Assembly: GCA_949752745.1 (NCBI GenBank)
Contig: OX457026.1
Span: 45,415,239-45,479,238, forward strand
Reading direction: 5' to 3'
From: Protula sp. h YS-2021
Lineage: Eukaryota > Annelida > Polychaeta > Sabellida > Serpulidae
Length of the DNA: 64,000 nt
Part shown: positions 12,481 to 23,810 of the stretch, one piece after another
Numbering within the stretch: the stretch's first letter is position 1
Layout: every line of letters begins with the position of its first letter
Position numbers and translations under genes: made by a program
Notes under the pieces: generated by a model
Told to the model about the DNA's origin: nothing
Databases searched by the model: none
The model's input: the letters and a program-made list of their open reading frames with translations, nothing else

Positions 12481-13000
12481 ACGTTATGCACCTTTCTTGA
12501 TTTTCTAAACGAGTTTAATAATGTTTAACCAAAAACCGTGCGACTTATCCGGCGAATAACTATACCAAGTTTAAAATCGATCGACTATCCATATATTTTG
12601 CTTAACAACAAATACTTTTTTACGTAATGATTCTTTTCTTAATTTCATCACACGCGTCAAAAGTTGAAACAGTCGTCTGACTGAACAAAGGAATACACCT
12701 ATAAAATTTGAAATCGATACGACTTTCTGTTATCGAGATATTTTGCGCACCAGATCATGTTCAAAATATACACATATTTTACGCGATGACGTCATATGCC
12801 GCATTCGTTCGTTTTACTCGCGAAAAAAAAATCTAGAATATTTCGGATCTGCCAAGCAACAATCCCACCAAGTTTTAACTTTCTCCGATGTTTAGCGGCT
12901 GAGAATTTCGCACACAAGATTTTGTGTTATAACGTCATACATCTCCCCTAATCACGTGACACGCGTGAAAACGGAGGGCTCCGAAAATCAGGTCAAGATC
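12480..13000. repeat. Dispersed repeat, uninterrupted copy
   Basis: Colinear with 430-732 plus 2102-2350 and lacks the 1361-bp insertion, so it serves as an empty-site reference. Confidence 0.6.
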
Positions 13001-13545
13001 ACTAAAACTGGGAAAGAAAGGGGGGGGGATAGATTCGACATCTGCAAAAGATATCATGCAATAATTTCAAGTACTGACTTCTTACGCCTTAATATCTTGT
13101 ATGAGCTTGAAGTTCAAGAAAAACCGTCCGACTTCTCCAAAGGAATAACTGTACCAGGTTTGAAGCCGATCCGAATCTCCGATTTTTCCCACCATGAGCT
13201 TGTTCGCAACGTACACAAATTTTACATTATGGCGGCTTTGAATTTTTTATTTTCAGTACTTTTGCATATGTGGGGTGCAACTTGTGAAAGGTTTCACCGA
13301 AAGACTGGGAGCTGATCTTGCGGAACTCATGATCTCTAGCGCTGGTTAAATTTGGCTAAAAAAGGTTGTATGTGGCAGGAAGGAATCAAAGGCGGACCAT
13401 ACTTCAGTGTTGTTTGTAGCTGTGTAGTAAGGCGGGCCATACTTCAGTATTGTGTGTGGCGGGAAGGCCTCTGAGACGGACTATATTTCAGTGCCTTTGA
13501 GGTTGTCATTGATTTAAATGCTCTCGACGGAAGCAGTTCTTGTAA

Positions 13546-14110
13546 AGGCCGCTTACACGGCAGGGCATACTCAAATTAAAAACTCACGAGCAAAGCGTAC
13601 ATCGAAATTCAGGGAGTTTACAAGTGCAGCACCGAATTCCTTGATTACCACATAAAGACATTTTAATGGCCAAACTGCCCGACTTACCTCGGGGTTCAGT
13701 TGAAAATAGCTCCTTTCCCCCACTTTTAATGGCTTTAAGCAACTCGCCTGGCATCCAGTTGAGACACTTATCGGTTGATCTCTTTCATGTGGTCTGATTA
13801 GCATATCTGTGCTCACGATAAGGCCGCTTTACACGGCAGGGCATGCTCAAATTAAAAACTCACGAGCAAAGCGTACATCGAAATTCAGGGAGTTTACACA
13901 GTGCAGCACCGAATTCCTTGATTATCACATAACGACATTTTAATGGCCAAGCTGCCCCACTTACCTCGGGGTTCAGTTAAAAATAGCTCCTTTCCCCCCA
14001 CTTTTAATGGCTTTAAGCAACTGGCCTGGCATCCAGTTGAGATACCTATGGGTTAATCTCTTTCATGTGATCTGATTAGCATATCTGTGCTCACGAAAAA
14101 AATAGGACGA
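13546..14110. repeat. Tandem duplication of ~273 bp
   Basis: GGCCGCTTACACGGCAGGGC at about 13548 recurs at about 13821 as GGCCGCTTTACACGGCAGGGC, followed by near-identical sequence ('actcacgagcaaagcgtac', 'cctcggggttcagtt', 'catatctgtgctcacga'). The second unit runs into the next duplication. Confidence 0.75.
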
Positions 14111-14392
14111 GCTCTATTTCCGCGAGCTTGCTGCGTGACGACGGATGGGTCATAAAAATCATAAAAACTTTGTGTTTACACGATACAGCTTGCTGCCATG
14201 AGCACGCCCATGCAGCAAAAACGGATCGTGTAAAGCGGGTTATAAAAATAGGACGGGCTGTTTCCGCGAGCTTGCTGCGTGATGACGGATGGGTCATAAA
14301 AATCATAAAAACTTTGTGTTTACACGATACAGCTTGCTGCCATGAGCAAGCCCATGCACCAAAAACGCATCGTGTAAAGCGGGTATAACACA
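14098..14392. repeat. Tandem duplication of ~145 bp with CGTGTAAAGCGGG ends
   Basis: Two units share GCGAGCTTGCTGCGTGA, GACGGATGGGTCATAAAAAT and TTTACACGATACAGCTTGCT. Each ends CGTGTAAAGCGGGT, the inverse of the GCCGCTTTACACGG that opens the preceding block, so 13546-14392 may be one element with short inverted ends. The frames of 86-100 aa on both strands are the repeat read through. Confidence 0.65.
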
Positions 14393-15231
14393 CGATAGAT
14401 AAGCAGAATTAAAATGTTTTAGTGGTATTTCTTAGCGTGTTATTGATTACTTTACAACTTCATTTAGTTAACCATTATTTTACGTTGGCCATCTGAAGCT
14501 AGCTGGCAGTGTTGCTACAGAGTCATCAAGAAAAAGTGGATAACAAGCATCTCCAAGGACATGACCCAGCCCAGTTACCAAACGAGGAAAGAGAGAAAAA
14601 CTCTCAAACGAATACTGTTAAGCCAAAAAAATGAATTTTGTTTCTGAACGTAACTTTTTCATAATTTTAATACACAAAAACGAGTTTTCCCGGGCGGAAG
14701 CTACCCGAAAAAGGAGGTTGGAGGGGTTGGGTTTTGACGATTCACGCATTTACCGACATTTACACAATTTTACAAAATTTTTAAAATTCCACCATTTCGG
14801 CATTTTTTTTTTTTTGTCATTTGCGAAAAAAAGCAAAGTTTTTTAATTTTCAACCTCACCTTTCATCTACTTACATAATTATCAATAGAAAATGAATCTG
14901 CTTTAAAATTCAATTACGAAATTACAATCAAACATTTACTGTAAACTGATCTTTAAAATGCGATCAGGAAATTTAATTTACTGATCACCAGCTTTACTGT
15001 GTCTCCCAAATAGAAACCACCTTACAGTTTTAAGTTATACAGTCAGCACAACAGTACACCATACATTTCATTAATCGAAAACTCAATACATCAATCACTT
15101 AATTACATAGATTAAAAACATCAACAACCCTTTGGTGTTCATACATCAGGAAGGAAAGCAAGTTTGTGGGGGGAGAAGAAAAAAAAAGAATGAAATGTAG
15201 AAGTTGTGCTGATGTAAGTTTCAAAAATATT

Positions 15232-15330
15232 CTGCCGTGGGGGGGGGGGGGGGGTCGGAGGATGGGGGAGACCGCCTAGGGGGAGGGGGGAGACCGCCGG
15301 GGGGGGGGGGGGGCGCCAGGTGGGAGACCG
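15232..15330. repeat. G-rich low-complexity tract
   Basis: Runs of 8-18 G with 'agaccgcc' spacers. Frames reading poly-Gly or poly-Pro here are artefacts. The plus strand could form G-quadruplexes. Confidence 0.7.
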
Positions 15331-15669
15331 CCTGTTCCCACAAAAAGTGCCCCCATTTTGTCAGTTTTTCGTCAATCGTCAAGAAAAGTAATAGCCGGGT
15401 TGGGGACCACCCAGGGAACATTCCTGCGTAATATCAAACGATTGGAGCAAAACTGTAGAAGTAGCATTTTAAAGAAAAAGAAACATACACACATACATTC
15501 AAGCCCCCTATATAGTGATACGACTAACCCAGTCCCACAAAGTCGGCTGGGTTAAAAAAAGGATAAATTTGGGTAAAAAAGTATGAAAATAGGATAATTC
15601 ATATTTTGCTGAAAATTTTAAAGGTTTAAAAATACATCTTAACAGTAATCAAAACATGCAATAATATAA

Positions 15670-15833
15670 AGGGCCATCCATAAATTACATATGCACCTAG
15701 CAAGTGGGGGATGGTGGTAGTTGGATGGGAACTTTAAAGTCAACATTCATGATGACGTCACAATTTTGTGCAAACAAATAGGGGTGTCCGAAATTTAAAA
15801 AAAATATGCGTGCATACTTTATCGATGGTCCCT
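15670..15833. mobile_element. Short MITE related to 7617-8037
   Basis: Begins AGGGCCATCCATAAATTAC and ends TCGATGGTCCCT, with imperfect inverted ends and no coding potential. Confidence 0.45.
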
Positions 15834-16379
15834 GGGGACATGCAACTCAAAATTATAGATTTAGGTTCTTCAAAATCATCCAAGAAATAAGGACTACGTA
15901 ACATCATTTAGAATAATGAATATTTTACAGTGTGATAAGATATTGATTACGTTTACAAAATATATGTTTCAATTCCATGAAAAAATGCCCTTTTTCTGCA
16001 GATGTATTGATTTTGGCAATAGACCGTCCATTAGACGCTGCAAAAAAGCTGGAAATTACATACACATACAGTGTCAGAGCGGTTAATATTATGGCCTCAT
16101 CAAGGGTAATGACTAGGGTGAGAAAAAATTCTAGCAGAAAAAAAAACATAACTAATTAGGGAAAAAAAGTGTTTTGAACGAAAAAATAAAACAAGCATGT
16201 CCAGGGACATGGTGACCAGCCGTGACCTACAGAATATATATCCAAGAATCACAGACAAAATCATGATCAAATTGGCAGACAGCGGTTACGAAAAAAAGCC
16301 GTAACTGAATGGAGAAAATATTCGCTCACTTGCTCGGTGTAGTTGTCATCACAGCGTACCAAATCAAAGTGAGCGGCCA

Positions 16380-18075
16380 TACTCAAAATTGTGGGAGAGG
16401 AAGCAATTTGAAAATTAGACACAAAAAAAATTAAAAAATGTCCCCCATTTGGTCAATTTTTTTCGGAACGCCAAAACGAGTAATTTTTCAAAAGAGGCCT
16501 ACCCAGGGAGTATTCGTGAAAAATTTGAAGAAAATCTGATCAAAATTGTGGGATAAGAAGCATTTTGAAAATTGGCAACCACAAAATTACATATGTCCCC
16601 CATTTGGCCAATTTTAGGCGGATCGCCAAAAAGAGTAATTTTTCAAGACAGGTCTAGCTAGAGAACAACTATCCAAAATAGGAAAGGAATCCGATCAAAA
16701 TTGTACGAGAAGAAGCAATTTGAAAATTTGACACCAAAAAATAACAAAAAAATGTCCCCCATTTGGCCAATTTTTGGCGGATCGCCAAAATGAGTAATTT
16801 TTCAAAAGAGGTCAACCTATGGAATATGGGTGCAAAATTTGAAGAAAATCTGATCAAAATTGTGGGAGAAGAAGCATTTTGAAAATTGGCAACCACAAAA
16901 TTACAAATGTCCCCCATTTGGCCAATTTTTGGCGGATCGCAAAAAAAGTAACTTTTCAAGAGAGGTCTACCTTGAGAACAACTATCAAAAATTGAAAAGG
17001 AATCCGATCAAAATTGTGCGAGAAGAAGCAATTTGAAAATTTGACACCAAAAAATAAAAAAAATGTCCCCCATTTGGCCAATTTTTGGCGGATCGCCAAA
17101 ACGAGTAATTTTTCAAAAGAGGTCTAACTGGGGAATATGGGTGCAAAATTTGAAGAAAATCTGATCAAAATTGTGGGAGAAAAAGCATTTTGAAAATTAG
17201 CAACCACAAAATTACAAATGTCCCCCATTTGGCCAATTTTTGGCGAATCGCCAAACAAAGTAACTTTTCAAGAGAGGTCTACCTTGAGAACAACTATCAA
17301 AAATTGGAAAGGAATCCGATCAAAATTGTGGGAGAAGAAGCAATTTGAAAATTTGACACCAAAAAATTAAAAAATGTCCCCCATTTGGCCAATTTTCGGC
17401 GGATCGCCAAAATGAGTAATTTCTCAAAAGAGGCCTACCTAGGGAATATTCGTGCAAAATTTGAAGAAAATCTGATCACAATTGTGGGAGAAGAAGCATT
17501 TTGAAAATTGGCAACCACAAAATTACAAATGTCCCCCATTTGGCCAATTTTTGGCGGATCGCCAAAAAGAGTAATTTTTCAAGACAGGTCTACCTTGAGA
17601 ACAACTATCCAAAATTGGAAAGGAATCCGATCAAAATTGTGGGAGAAGAAGCAATTTGATTATTTGACACTAAAAAATTAAAAAATGTCCCCCATTTGGC
17701 CAATTTTTGGCGGATCGCCAAAATGAGTAATTTTTCAAAAGAGGTCTACCTAGGGCATATTCGGGAAAAATTTGAGAGGAATCAGATCAAAACTGAAGGA
17801 GAAGAAGCATTTTGAAAATTGGCAACCGAAAAATTTGAAATGCCCCCCATTTGGCCAATTTTTGGCGGAGCGCCAAAAAAAAAAATTTTTAAAGAGAGGT
17901 ATACCTAGAAAACATTCGTGTGAAATTTGAGAGGAATCCGATCAAAACTGAAGGAGAAGAAGCATTTTAAGTAAAAGTTTACACACGTACATACACACGT
18001 ACATACGTACATACGGACGACGGATACCCCTCTATTGATAAGATAAGACCAGCCCGACATAGTCGGCTGGTCTAA
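16380..18075. repeat. Tandem array, ~165-bp unit (higher-order dimer), ending in a hairpin
   Basis: About ten units contain CCCCCATTTGGCCAATTTTTGGCGGATCGCCAAA, in shorter terms TTTGGCCAA plus TTGGCGGATCGCCAA, alternating two versions so that about 330 bp is the better period. It terminates in (ACATACGT)n, ACGGACGACGG and the hairpin ACCAGCC...GGCTGGTCTAA. Tandem core, hairpin and CTAA recall Helentron-associated (HINE/pearl-like) elements. The degenerate array at 28720-29705 uses the same unit. Confidence 0.7.
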
Positions 18076-18200
18076 AAAGTATTCACAAAAGGATGAGAAT
18101 TAAAAAAGTATTAAAAAAAGTAAGGATAAAAAAGGATAAAATCGGGCTTTTTTCTTTAAAAAAGATAATCCTTTAAAAAAAGGATTGTGTGGCAACACTG

Positions 18201-19111
18201 AGCTTGGGCCATCTGACCTGCGATTGAGATGGCATTCAGTTTCATTTCACAAGCTGTGAGACGTGTCAGAAGTTGATAGAAACGCCCGACCTATCCCAGG
18301 AATAACCAGAGAAAGTCCGAGTCGTTCCAACTCTTCGTTCTCGAGATATCTTGTGCACAACACTTTGCTCACAACAGACAAAGAAACACACAGAACTTAC
18401 AAATCCCGTCTCCCCTAGGTCAGGAAGGCATAATTACAACTGATTATTTTGACTGGTCAATTTTATTCATCTCAATTACAGTCGTTCTAATCATGCAAGT
18501 CATTAAAATTTGCTGATTTTGATTAATCTTATTTATTATTATTATTATTATTTTATTTATTTATTTATTTATTTTTTTTTTTTGGGGGGGGGGGGGCACT
18601 TTTAGCCGAGGGACCGTTATACAAGGGTCGCTTTATTTCCTACTTCGCAGACATGGGGTGGGGGGGGGGGGACAGTTTGTGTCGAGCATCAAGGATCGCC
18701 ACATTGCTTTTCATGTACGAACTCGGTATTAGTGAAAATCTGGTGCTTTTTATGGTCATGATTTTTTCGCCATCGAAATCTAAATTGTGGTGAGTGTAAT
18801 TTTAAAAGAACTAGATTTTGAGGACTGGGTCCTTATCTTCCGCTGAACTCGAGTCAATAAAGCCGGATTAGGTTTTGTTCTGCAAGTTTTTCACTTCTGC
18901 TGTAGACGATGTTCTTATCGCTGCTGTACAGGAAAAGAGGCAAGATGGTGTCACTTTTTTTTAACCCATGCATTAAGAAATGTTCATTTGATTTCACCGG
19001 TGGCCAGTCTGACTACTGACCAATATTACTTTTGCCAGTTGTTCTACAGCCACGTGTTGCCCCACAGCCACCTGTCCTATAGGCCACGAATGTATATATT
19101 ATTTCAATTAT
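18201..19111. other. Intergenic, with microsatellite and G-runs
   Basis: A (TTATT/TTTA)n tract at about 18533-18580 is followed by poly-G runs near 18584 and 18660. It lies downstream of HAUS5. I see no gene. Confidence 0.4.
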
Positions 19112-21115
19112 TTACTGAATGTGCATTTGACGAAGTCTAGTTGCCAGGACAGTAAATTTGTCACGCCATTGCTGATATGTTAAATCATCGACTTTCACCC
19201 AAGGCGTAATGGTCTGAGCTGGTTGATCCCACCAATTACTCACAGCATCTTTCAAATTCAAGCAGTCTGATAGGGCTTGGGTCGCTGCGGAGACTCGCTT
19301 GTGCAGCAGCGGTAACAACAACTCCAGCTGCTCGCTTTCGTGCTCAGTCACTTGCTTACAGAGCAGGCCGACGCGCGCAATGAGTGACGCCTGGTGAACA
19401 CCCCACAACGCCTGCTCGCCACTCATACAACACTCACTGTCAGCCACCTCACTTCTGAGCCTCCATATTTGCTTTGTTAGACATTCAGACGTTAAAAAAG
19501 CTGGGCATTCGAGGAGTTCCCTTACTTCCCTCAGCGTTGCTCCACACACATTCCTGGCTCCTCCCATGCACGTCTTGTTCACTGACAGATCAATCACTGA
19601 CACTTTGGCGGTTTCTGCTAAAGTAATGACCATCAAATACGGCAAAGAAAGACAAGCAAATGCTTCTGTCTCAGCGGCGACTGAATGCTCGAGATGAGCG
19701 TTATGATTCCGAGTTTCCGGCTCGTGCATCTTCATGGATTTCTCTATGTATTCTCCAATTTTGCGCTGCTGCCCCTGAAGTTTCGACCGAACATTCAAAT
19801 TTTGCTTCACCAACACTCGGATTAAGTTTTGCTTCTGGTCTACAATTTTTGTGAAGTCTTGGATTTTTTGGTACTTACTGTACAGATTCTCTTTTTCCCG
19901 TATTGCACGGCTGATGCGATCTTTTAGCTCCTCAGTAATGTGATGCAATTGCCGAAGGTTAGCCCGTGATACCGCTACTTCAGTTTCTCTCTCCAACAGC
20001 GTGATGGCAAGCTCCAATGCCCCGGGGTCCCCCCTGTAGCTGCGAGACAAGGCGGCCAGAATCGGCTGTTTGCCTTGCTTCAGTCTCTCGCTCAACCTCC
20101 AAGCACTGTTCTTGCTTTTTTCTGTATCTATAAACCGCTGGATGCTGGTTCTGTGAGCATCTTCCAGCAGCGCACTCACCGTGTGAATCGGCGAGGGTGT
20201 CACCGACGTGTCCTTCAAATGTCCTCCTGCTTCGTACTTAAAGCGCAGTCTCTCTGCGTCTTTTTGCACGTCCACATTTGCAGTCTTATTTCTAAGTGAG
20301 ATCGCACTATCCTGCGCACAGACAGAAAGGGACATAACAATCTGACCGGGCGGATATTCCGCAAAAGCCCCTCCAATCATATTCCACAGAGTATCTTTGT
20401 GCGTTGCTAGGCTGTCTGCAGAATCTGCAAACTTGCCTTGCAATAACTGGTGAAGAAATGCTTCTATGTCTGAACACGATTCACGGACAGTTTTTGCGCA
20501 CGCAGTCTCGAGGTTCTTAGATCCTGTTGTAGCTAAATCCGATTGCTTACTGTAGAGTTGCGCGGTGCTTCGCTTGTCAGACAATTGTGTCGTTTTCGCA
20601 CTTATCCGGTTTCGGAATTCCTCCAACAAATGGACAGAAGAAAGCACTTGCTCTGAGCGGGCCTGCAGCAGTGCTGCCTTACGCCGGTAGTCACATACAC
20701 GATCGACAGCGTCTCTGTAGCTCTCCTCGCCTGACATTATGTCAGTTTTGAGACGCTTCAAGTCTTTTTCAACATGGCTAGCAGCAAGTGTGCTCGCTTG
20801 AAGCTCCTTGAGAATGTTGGCGTGTTGATCTGTTAGGCTGACCAGCTGGCCTTCTGATTTTTCTTCGGTTCGCATGCCCCCCGGAGAATACGTTTTTGTC
20901 AGCATTAAATTGCCTGTTATCTTTTTCACAGTCTGTTGGGAATGTACATTACTGACAAGAAAAACTAGAATATCATGAGCCTGCCCACGGAACAATTGCT
21001 TTAATTCTTCACTGTTTGGCAATGGCCTGTTTACGTGTCGGCCACGAGGTCTGTAGTGCATTTCGTTCAAACACCAGTCCATAAACTGCTTTGCCTTTGC
21101 CTCACTGCATGCCAT
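19112..21115 (-). CDS. HAUS5: HAUS augmin-like complex subunit 5
   Basis: One open frame of 667 codons. Augmin recruits gamma-tubulin to spindle microtubules to make branched microtubules in mitosis. The N terminus has the family's short globular region with FRGQAHDILVFLVSNVHS, followed by TVKKITGNL. The middle is predicted helical/coiled-coil (Glu/Lys/Gln-rich). The C terminus has NWWDQPAQ, then PWVKVDDLTYQQW, matching the WWEQP...LPQW ending of vertebrate HAUS5. The length fits (human about 630 aa). I chose the ATG at 21113-21115 (MACSEAK). Just upstream, 'ggaatttcag' could be a 3' splice site, so an untranslated first exon is possible. No intron interrupts the coding region, which is unusual beside the split MMP gene; it may be a retrocopy or a genuinely intronless locus. 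No disabling lesion is seen. Confidence 0.85.
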   Translation of the reverse strand: MACSEAKAKQFMDWCLNEMHYRPRGRHVNRPLPNSEELKQLFRGQAHDILVFLVSNVHSQQTVKKITGNLMLTKTYSPGGMRTEEKSEGQLVSLTDQHANILKELQASTLAASHVEKDLKRLKTDIMSGEESYRDAVDRVCDYRRKAALLQARSEQVLSSVHLLEEFRNRISAKTTQLSDKRSTAQLYSKQSDLATTGSKNLETACAKTVRESCSDIEAFLHQLLQGKFADSADSLATHKDTLWNMIGGAFAEYPPGQIVMSLSVCAQDSAISLRNKTANVDVQKDAERLRFKYEAGGHLKDTSVTPSPIHTVSALLEDAHRTSIQRFIDTEKSKNSAWRLSERLKQGKQPILAALSRSYRGDPGALELAITLLERETEVAVSRANLRQLHHITEELKDRISRAIREKENLYSKYQKIQDFTKIVDQKQNLIRVLVKQNLNVRSKLQGQQRKIGEYIEKSMKMHEPETRNHNAHLEHSVAAETEAFACLSLPYLMVITLAETAKVSVIDLSVNKTCMGGARNVCGATLREVRELLECPAFLTSECLTKQIWRLRSEVADSECCMSGEQALWGVHQASLIARVGLLCKQVTEHESEQLELLLPLLHKRVSAATQALSDCLNLKDAVSNWWDQPAQTITPWVKVDDLTYQQWRDKFTVLATRLRQMHIQ

Positions 21116-21835
21116 CTGAAATTCCAAAGCAGTTTTTTTAACCGAGCTAAAACAACATGTAATTTTAAAACGGAATTATGATTACAAGTCTAAGAATACG
21201 GAAACAATGGAACCATAATGTACTGAGATGAGGTTACGAACTGAAGAACGGCGGTGTATTATAACGTGCCTAAAATATAAGACGAGTCAGTTCTCTATCT
21301 AATTTCAATCCCATGCCCCTTTTGTTGAAAATTCGTGAGTAAAACAATGACAACAAAGACCTTTTGCAAGAAGTTTCCTTTTAAAATTTTACGTTTGAGA
21401 AGATCTCTGGAATGAGAAGTAAAATATTTTGGTAAAAAAGGGTTGTGCAAGAATTAAATTTATTTTAATAAAAATGAGCAAATATTCAAAATCTTTTTAA
21501 AAGTGAGTATTCATTAGATTATATTATGTTCTTATTTCAAAAATGAGATAATCTGAATACGTCACACAAAACATGAATGGGAATCGGGATACCTGTCTAT
21601 GTGATATTTTTACATCGTATTTTATGGCTAAAAATTTTCTCTTTAAATGTTGAAAGAACAGTTAACATGTGCACAAGGGATTCAGAAACTTCAGTCATTA
21701 CACCAATGTACTAAATACGCAATTACAACAACACATCATTCGAGATCATGTTCACTTCTGAATCGTGTTTGCCAAGTTGAAACTTCAGAAAGCGTTTCGT
21801 TTTGCACGCGGCACACAGAAAAAGCAAAATGGGGA
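21116..21835. other. Upstream region of HAUS5; no gene
   Basis: AT-rich, presumably promoter and 5' flank of HAUS5. No TATA box or repeat can be assigned with confidence. Confidence 0.3.
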
Positions 21836-21895
21836 GAAGACAGGAAGGAAGGGGAGTGCAGGGAAGGAAGGTTGAAGGAAAGAAAGGAAGGTTGA

Positions 21896-21926
<31 letters not shown>

Positions 21927-21967
21927 CAAGAAAGAAAGAAAGCAAGAAAGAAAGAAAAAAGAAAGAT
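21836..21967. repeat. (GAAA/GGAA)n microsatellite
   Basis: Pure purine tract of AAGG, AAAG and GCAAG units. Lys/Arg- or Phe/Leu-rich frames on both strands are artefacts. Confidence 0.9.
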
Positions 21968-21976
21968 TTGCATGTG

Positions 21977-23810
21977 GCGTCCGTTAGTTAGTTAGTTAGT
22001 TGTTTATTTAGTAAACTTTGGTTCAAAATGCATCTCCTCCTACAATTTTGATCCGATGTCATTTATTTTTGGTATGAGGCATCCCTAAGGGGTCTTGCAT
22101 ACGGCTTGTGCTTTTTTAGTCGATCGGGTGATTTTTGAATTTTGGCGAATTTTTGAAGAAAAAATTTTAAAATGTATCTCCTACTACATTTGTTATCCGA
22201 TTTCATTAATTTTGGTATGAGGCACCCCTACAGGGTCGCGCATACGGCTTGTGCTTTTTTAGTCAATCGAATAATTTATGTATTTTTGGGGAATTTTTTA
22301 AGCAAAAATTTCGAAAATATTTCAAAATGCATCTACTCCTACAATTTTGATTCGATGTCATTTATTTTTGGCATGATGCATCCCTAAGCGGTCTTGCATA
22401 CGGCTTGTGCTTTTTTAGTCGATCGGGTGATTTTTTAATTTTTGGCGAATTTTGAATAAAATTTTTTAAAACTGTATCTCTTCCTACATTTTTGATCCGA
22501 TTTCATTTATTTTTGGTATGAGGCACCACTAAAGGGTCGCGCATACGGCTTGTGCTTTTTTAGTTGATCGGACAATTTTTGTATTTTTGGGGAATTTTTG
22601 AAGCAAAAATTTCGAACATAATTCAAAATGCATCTACTCCAACAATTTTGATTCGATGTCATTTATTTTTGGTGTGAGTCATCCCTAAGCGGTCATGTAT
22701 ACGGCTTGTGCTTTTTTAGTCGATCGGGTGATTTTTGTATTTTTGGGGAATTTTTGAAACAAAAATTTCGAACATAATTCAAAATGCATCTACTCCAACA
22801 ATTTTGATTCGATGTCATTTATTTTTGGTGTGAGTCATCCCTAAGCGGTCATGTATACGGCTTGTGCTTTTTTAGTCGATCGGGTGATTTTTGTATTTTT
22901 GGGGAATTTTTGAAACAAAAATTTCGAACATAATTCAAAATGCATCTACTCCAACAATTTTGATTCGATGTCATTTATTTTTGGTGTGAGTCATCCCTAA
23001 GCGGTCATGTATACGGCTTGTGCTTTTCTGGTCGATCGGGTGACTTTTTAATTTTTGGCGAATTTTTGAAGAAAACTTTCTAAAATGTATCTCCTCCTAC
23101 ATTTTCGATCCGATATCATTTATTTTTGGTATGAGGCACAACTAAAGGGTCTTGCATACGTTTGTGCTTTTTCAGTCGATCGGACAATTTTTGTATTTTT
23201 AGTGAGTTTTTGAAGAGAAAACTTCAAGATGCATTTGCCCCTACAGTTTTGACCCGAGTTCTTTCTTTCCTTTTTTTTTTTTTTTTTTTTTTGGTATGAG
23301 ACATTCCTAAGGTGTCGAGTATACGGCTTGCGCTTTTTTAGTCGATCGGAAAATTTTTGTGTTTTTCGGGAATTTTTGAAGAAAAACTTCAAAATACATT
23401 TCCTCCTACAGTTTTTATCCTGTTTCATTTATTTTTGGTATGAGTCATCCTTAGGTGGGTCGGGCATACGGCTTGGGCTATTTGACTCGACTTTGAAATT
23501 TTTGATTGTTGGGGGGGGGGGGGGGGGTGGATAAAAATACCTCAAAATGCATCTTCTCCTACAGTTTTTATATGAGGCATTCCTAGGGTGTCGTGAATAC
23601 GGCCTGTGCTTTTTGAGTCGATCGGGGAATTTTTGAAGAAAAATTCAAAATGTATTTCCTCCTAAAGTTTTAATCAGATTTCATTTAATTTTTATATGAG
23701 CCGTCTCTAGGGGATCATGCATACTGCTTGTGCCTTTTGAGTGAATCTGAAAACTTTTGATTTTTTCGGAATTTTTGAAAAAAAAAAAATGAATCTCCCC
23801 CTACAGCGCA
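21977..23810. repeat. Tandem array, ~145-156-bp unit
   Basis: It opens with GCGTCCG(TTAG)n, the reverse complement of (CTAA)nCGGACGCC at 28045-28070. About a dozen units contain ACGGCTTGTGCTTTTTTAGT, CGATCGG and 'catttatttttggtatgag'. Three consecutive units at about 22620, 22776 and 22932 (156-bp steps) are practically identical, a sign of recent homogenisation. Inverse-oriented units of the same family flank the other side of the 51-bp arrays at 27790-28045. Confidence 0.8.

Larger units (their letters stand above)
14507..18200. mobile_element. hAT-like inverted-repeat element carrying a satellite
   Basis: It starts CAGTGTTGCTAC (14507) and ends GTGGCAACACTG (18200). The outer flanks AGCTGG and AGCTTG are an imperfect 6-bp duplication. 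The same ends define the element at 33699-35784. No transposase is visible. The interior has a G-run region, a short MITE, Helitron-like hairpins and the 16.4-18.1-kb array, so it is probably a composite of nested insertions. Confidence 0.45.

Noticed and set aside
12956..13315. 119-aa frame at the end of a dispersed repeat
   Set aside because: Starts inside the repeat copy, Lys-rich composition follows the repeat, and the other copy of the repeat does not preserve the frame.
14091..14393. 100-aa minus and 86-aa plus frames with internal duplication
   Set aside because: Simple read-through of a 145-bp tandem repeat.
16380..18075. CRISPR-like regular spacing
   Set aside because: The units are continuous degenerate ~165-bp satellite without short identical repeats and unique spacers, and the genome is animal.
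21723..21987. Phe/Leu/Ser-rich and Lys/Glu/Arg-rich frames
   Set aside because: Purine/pyrimidine microsatellite.
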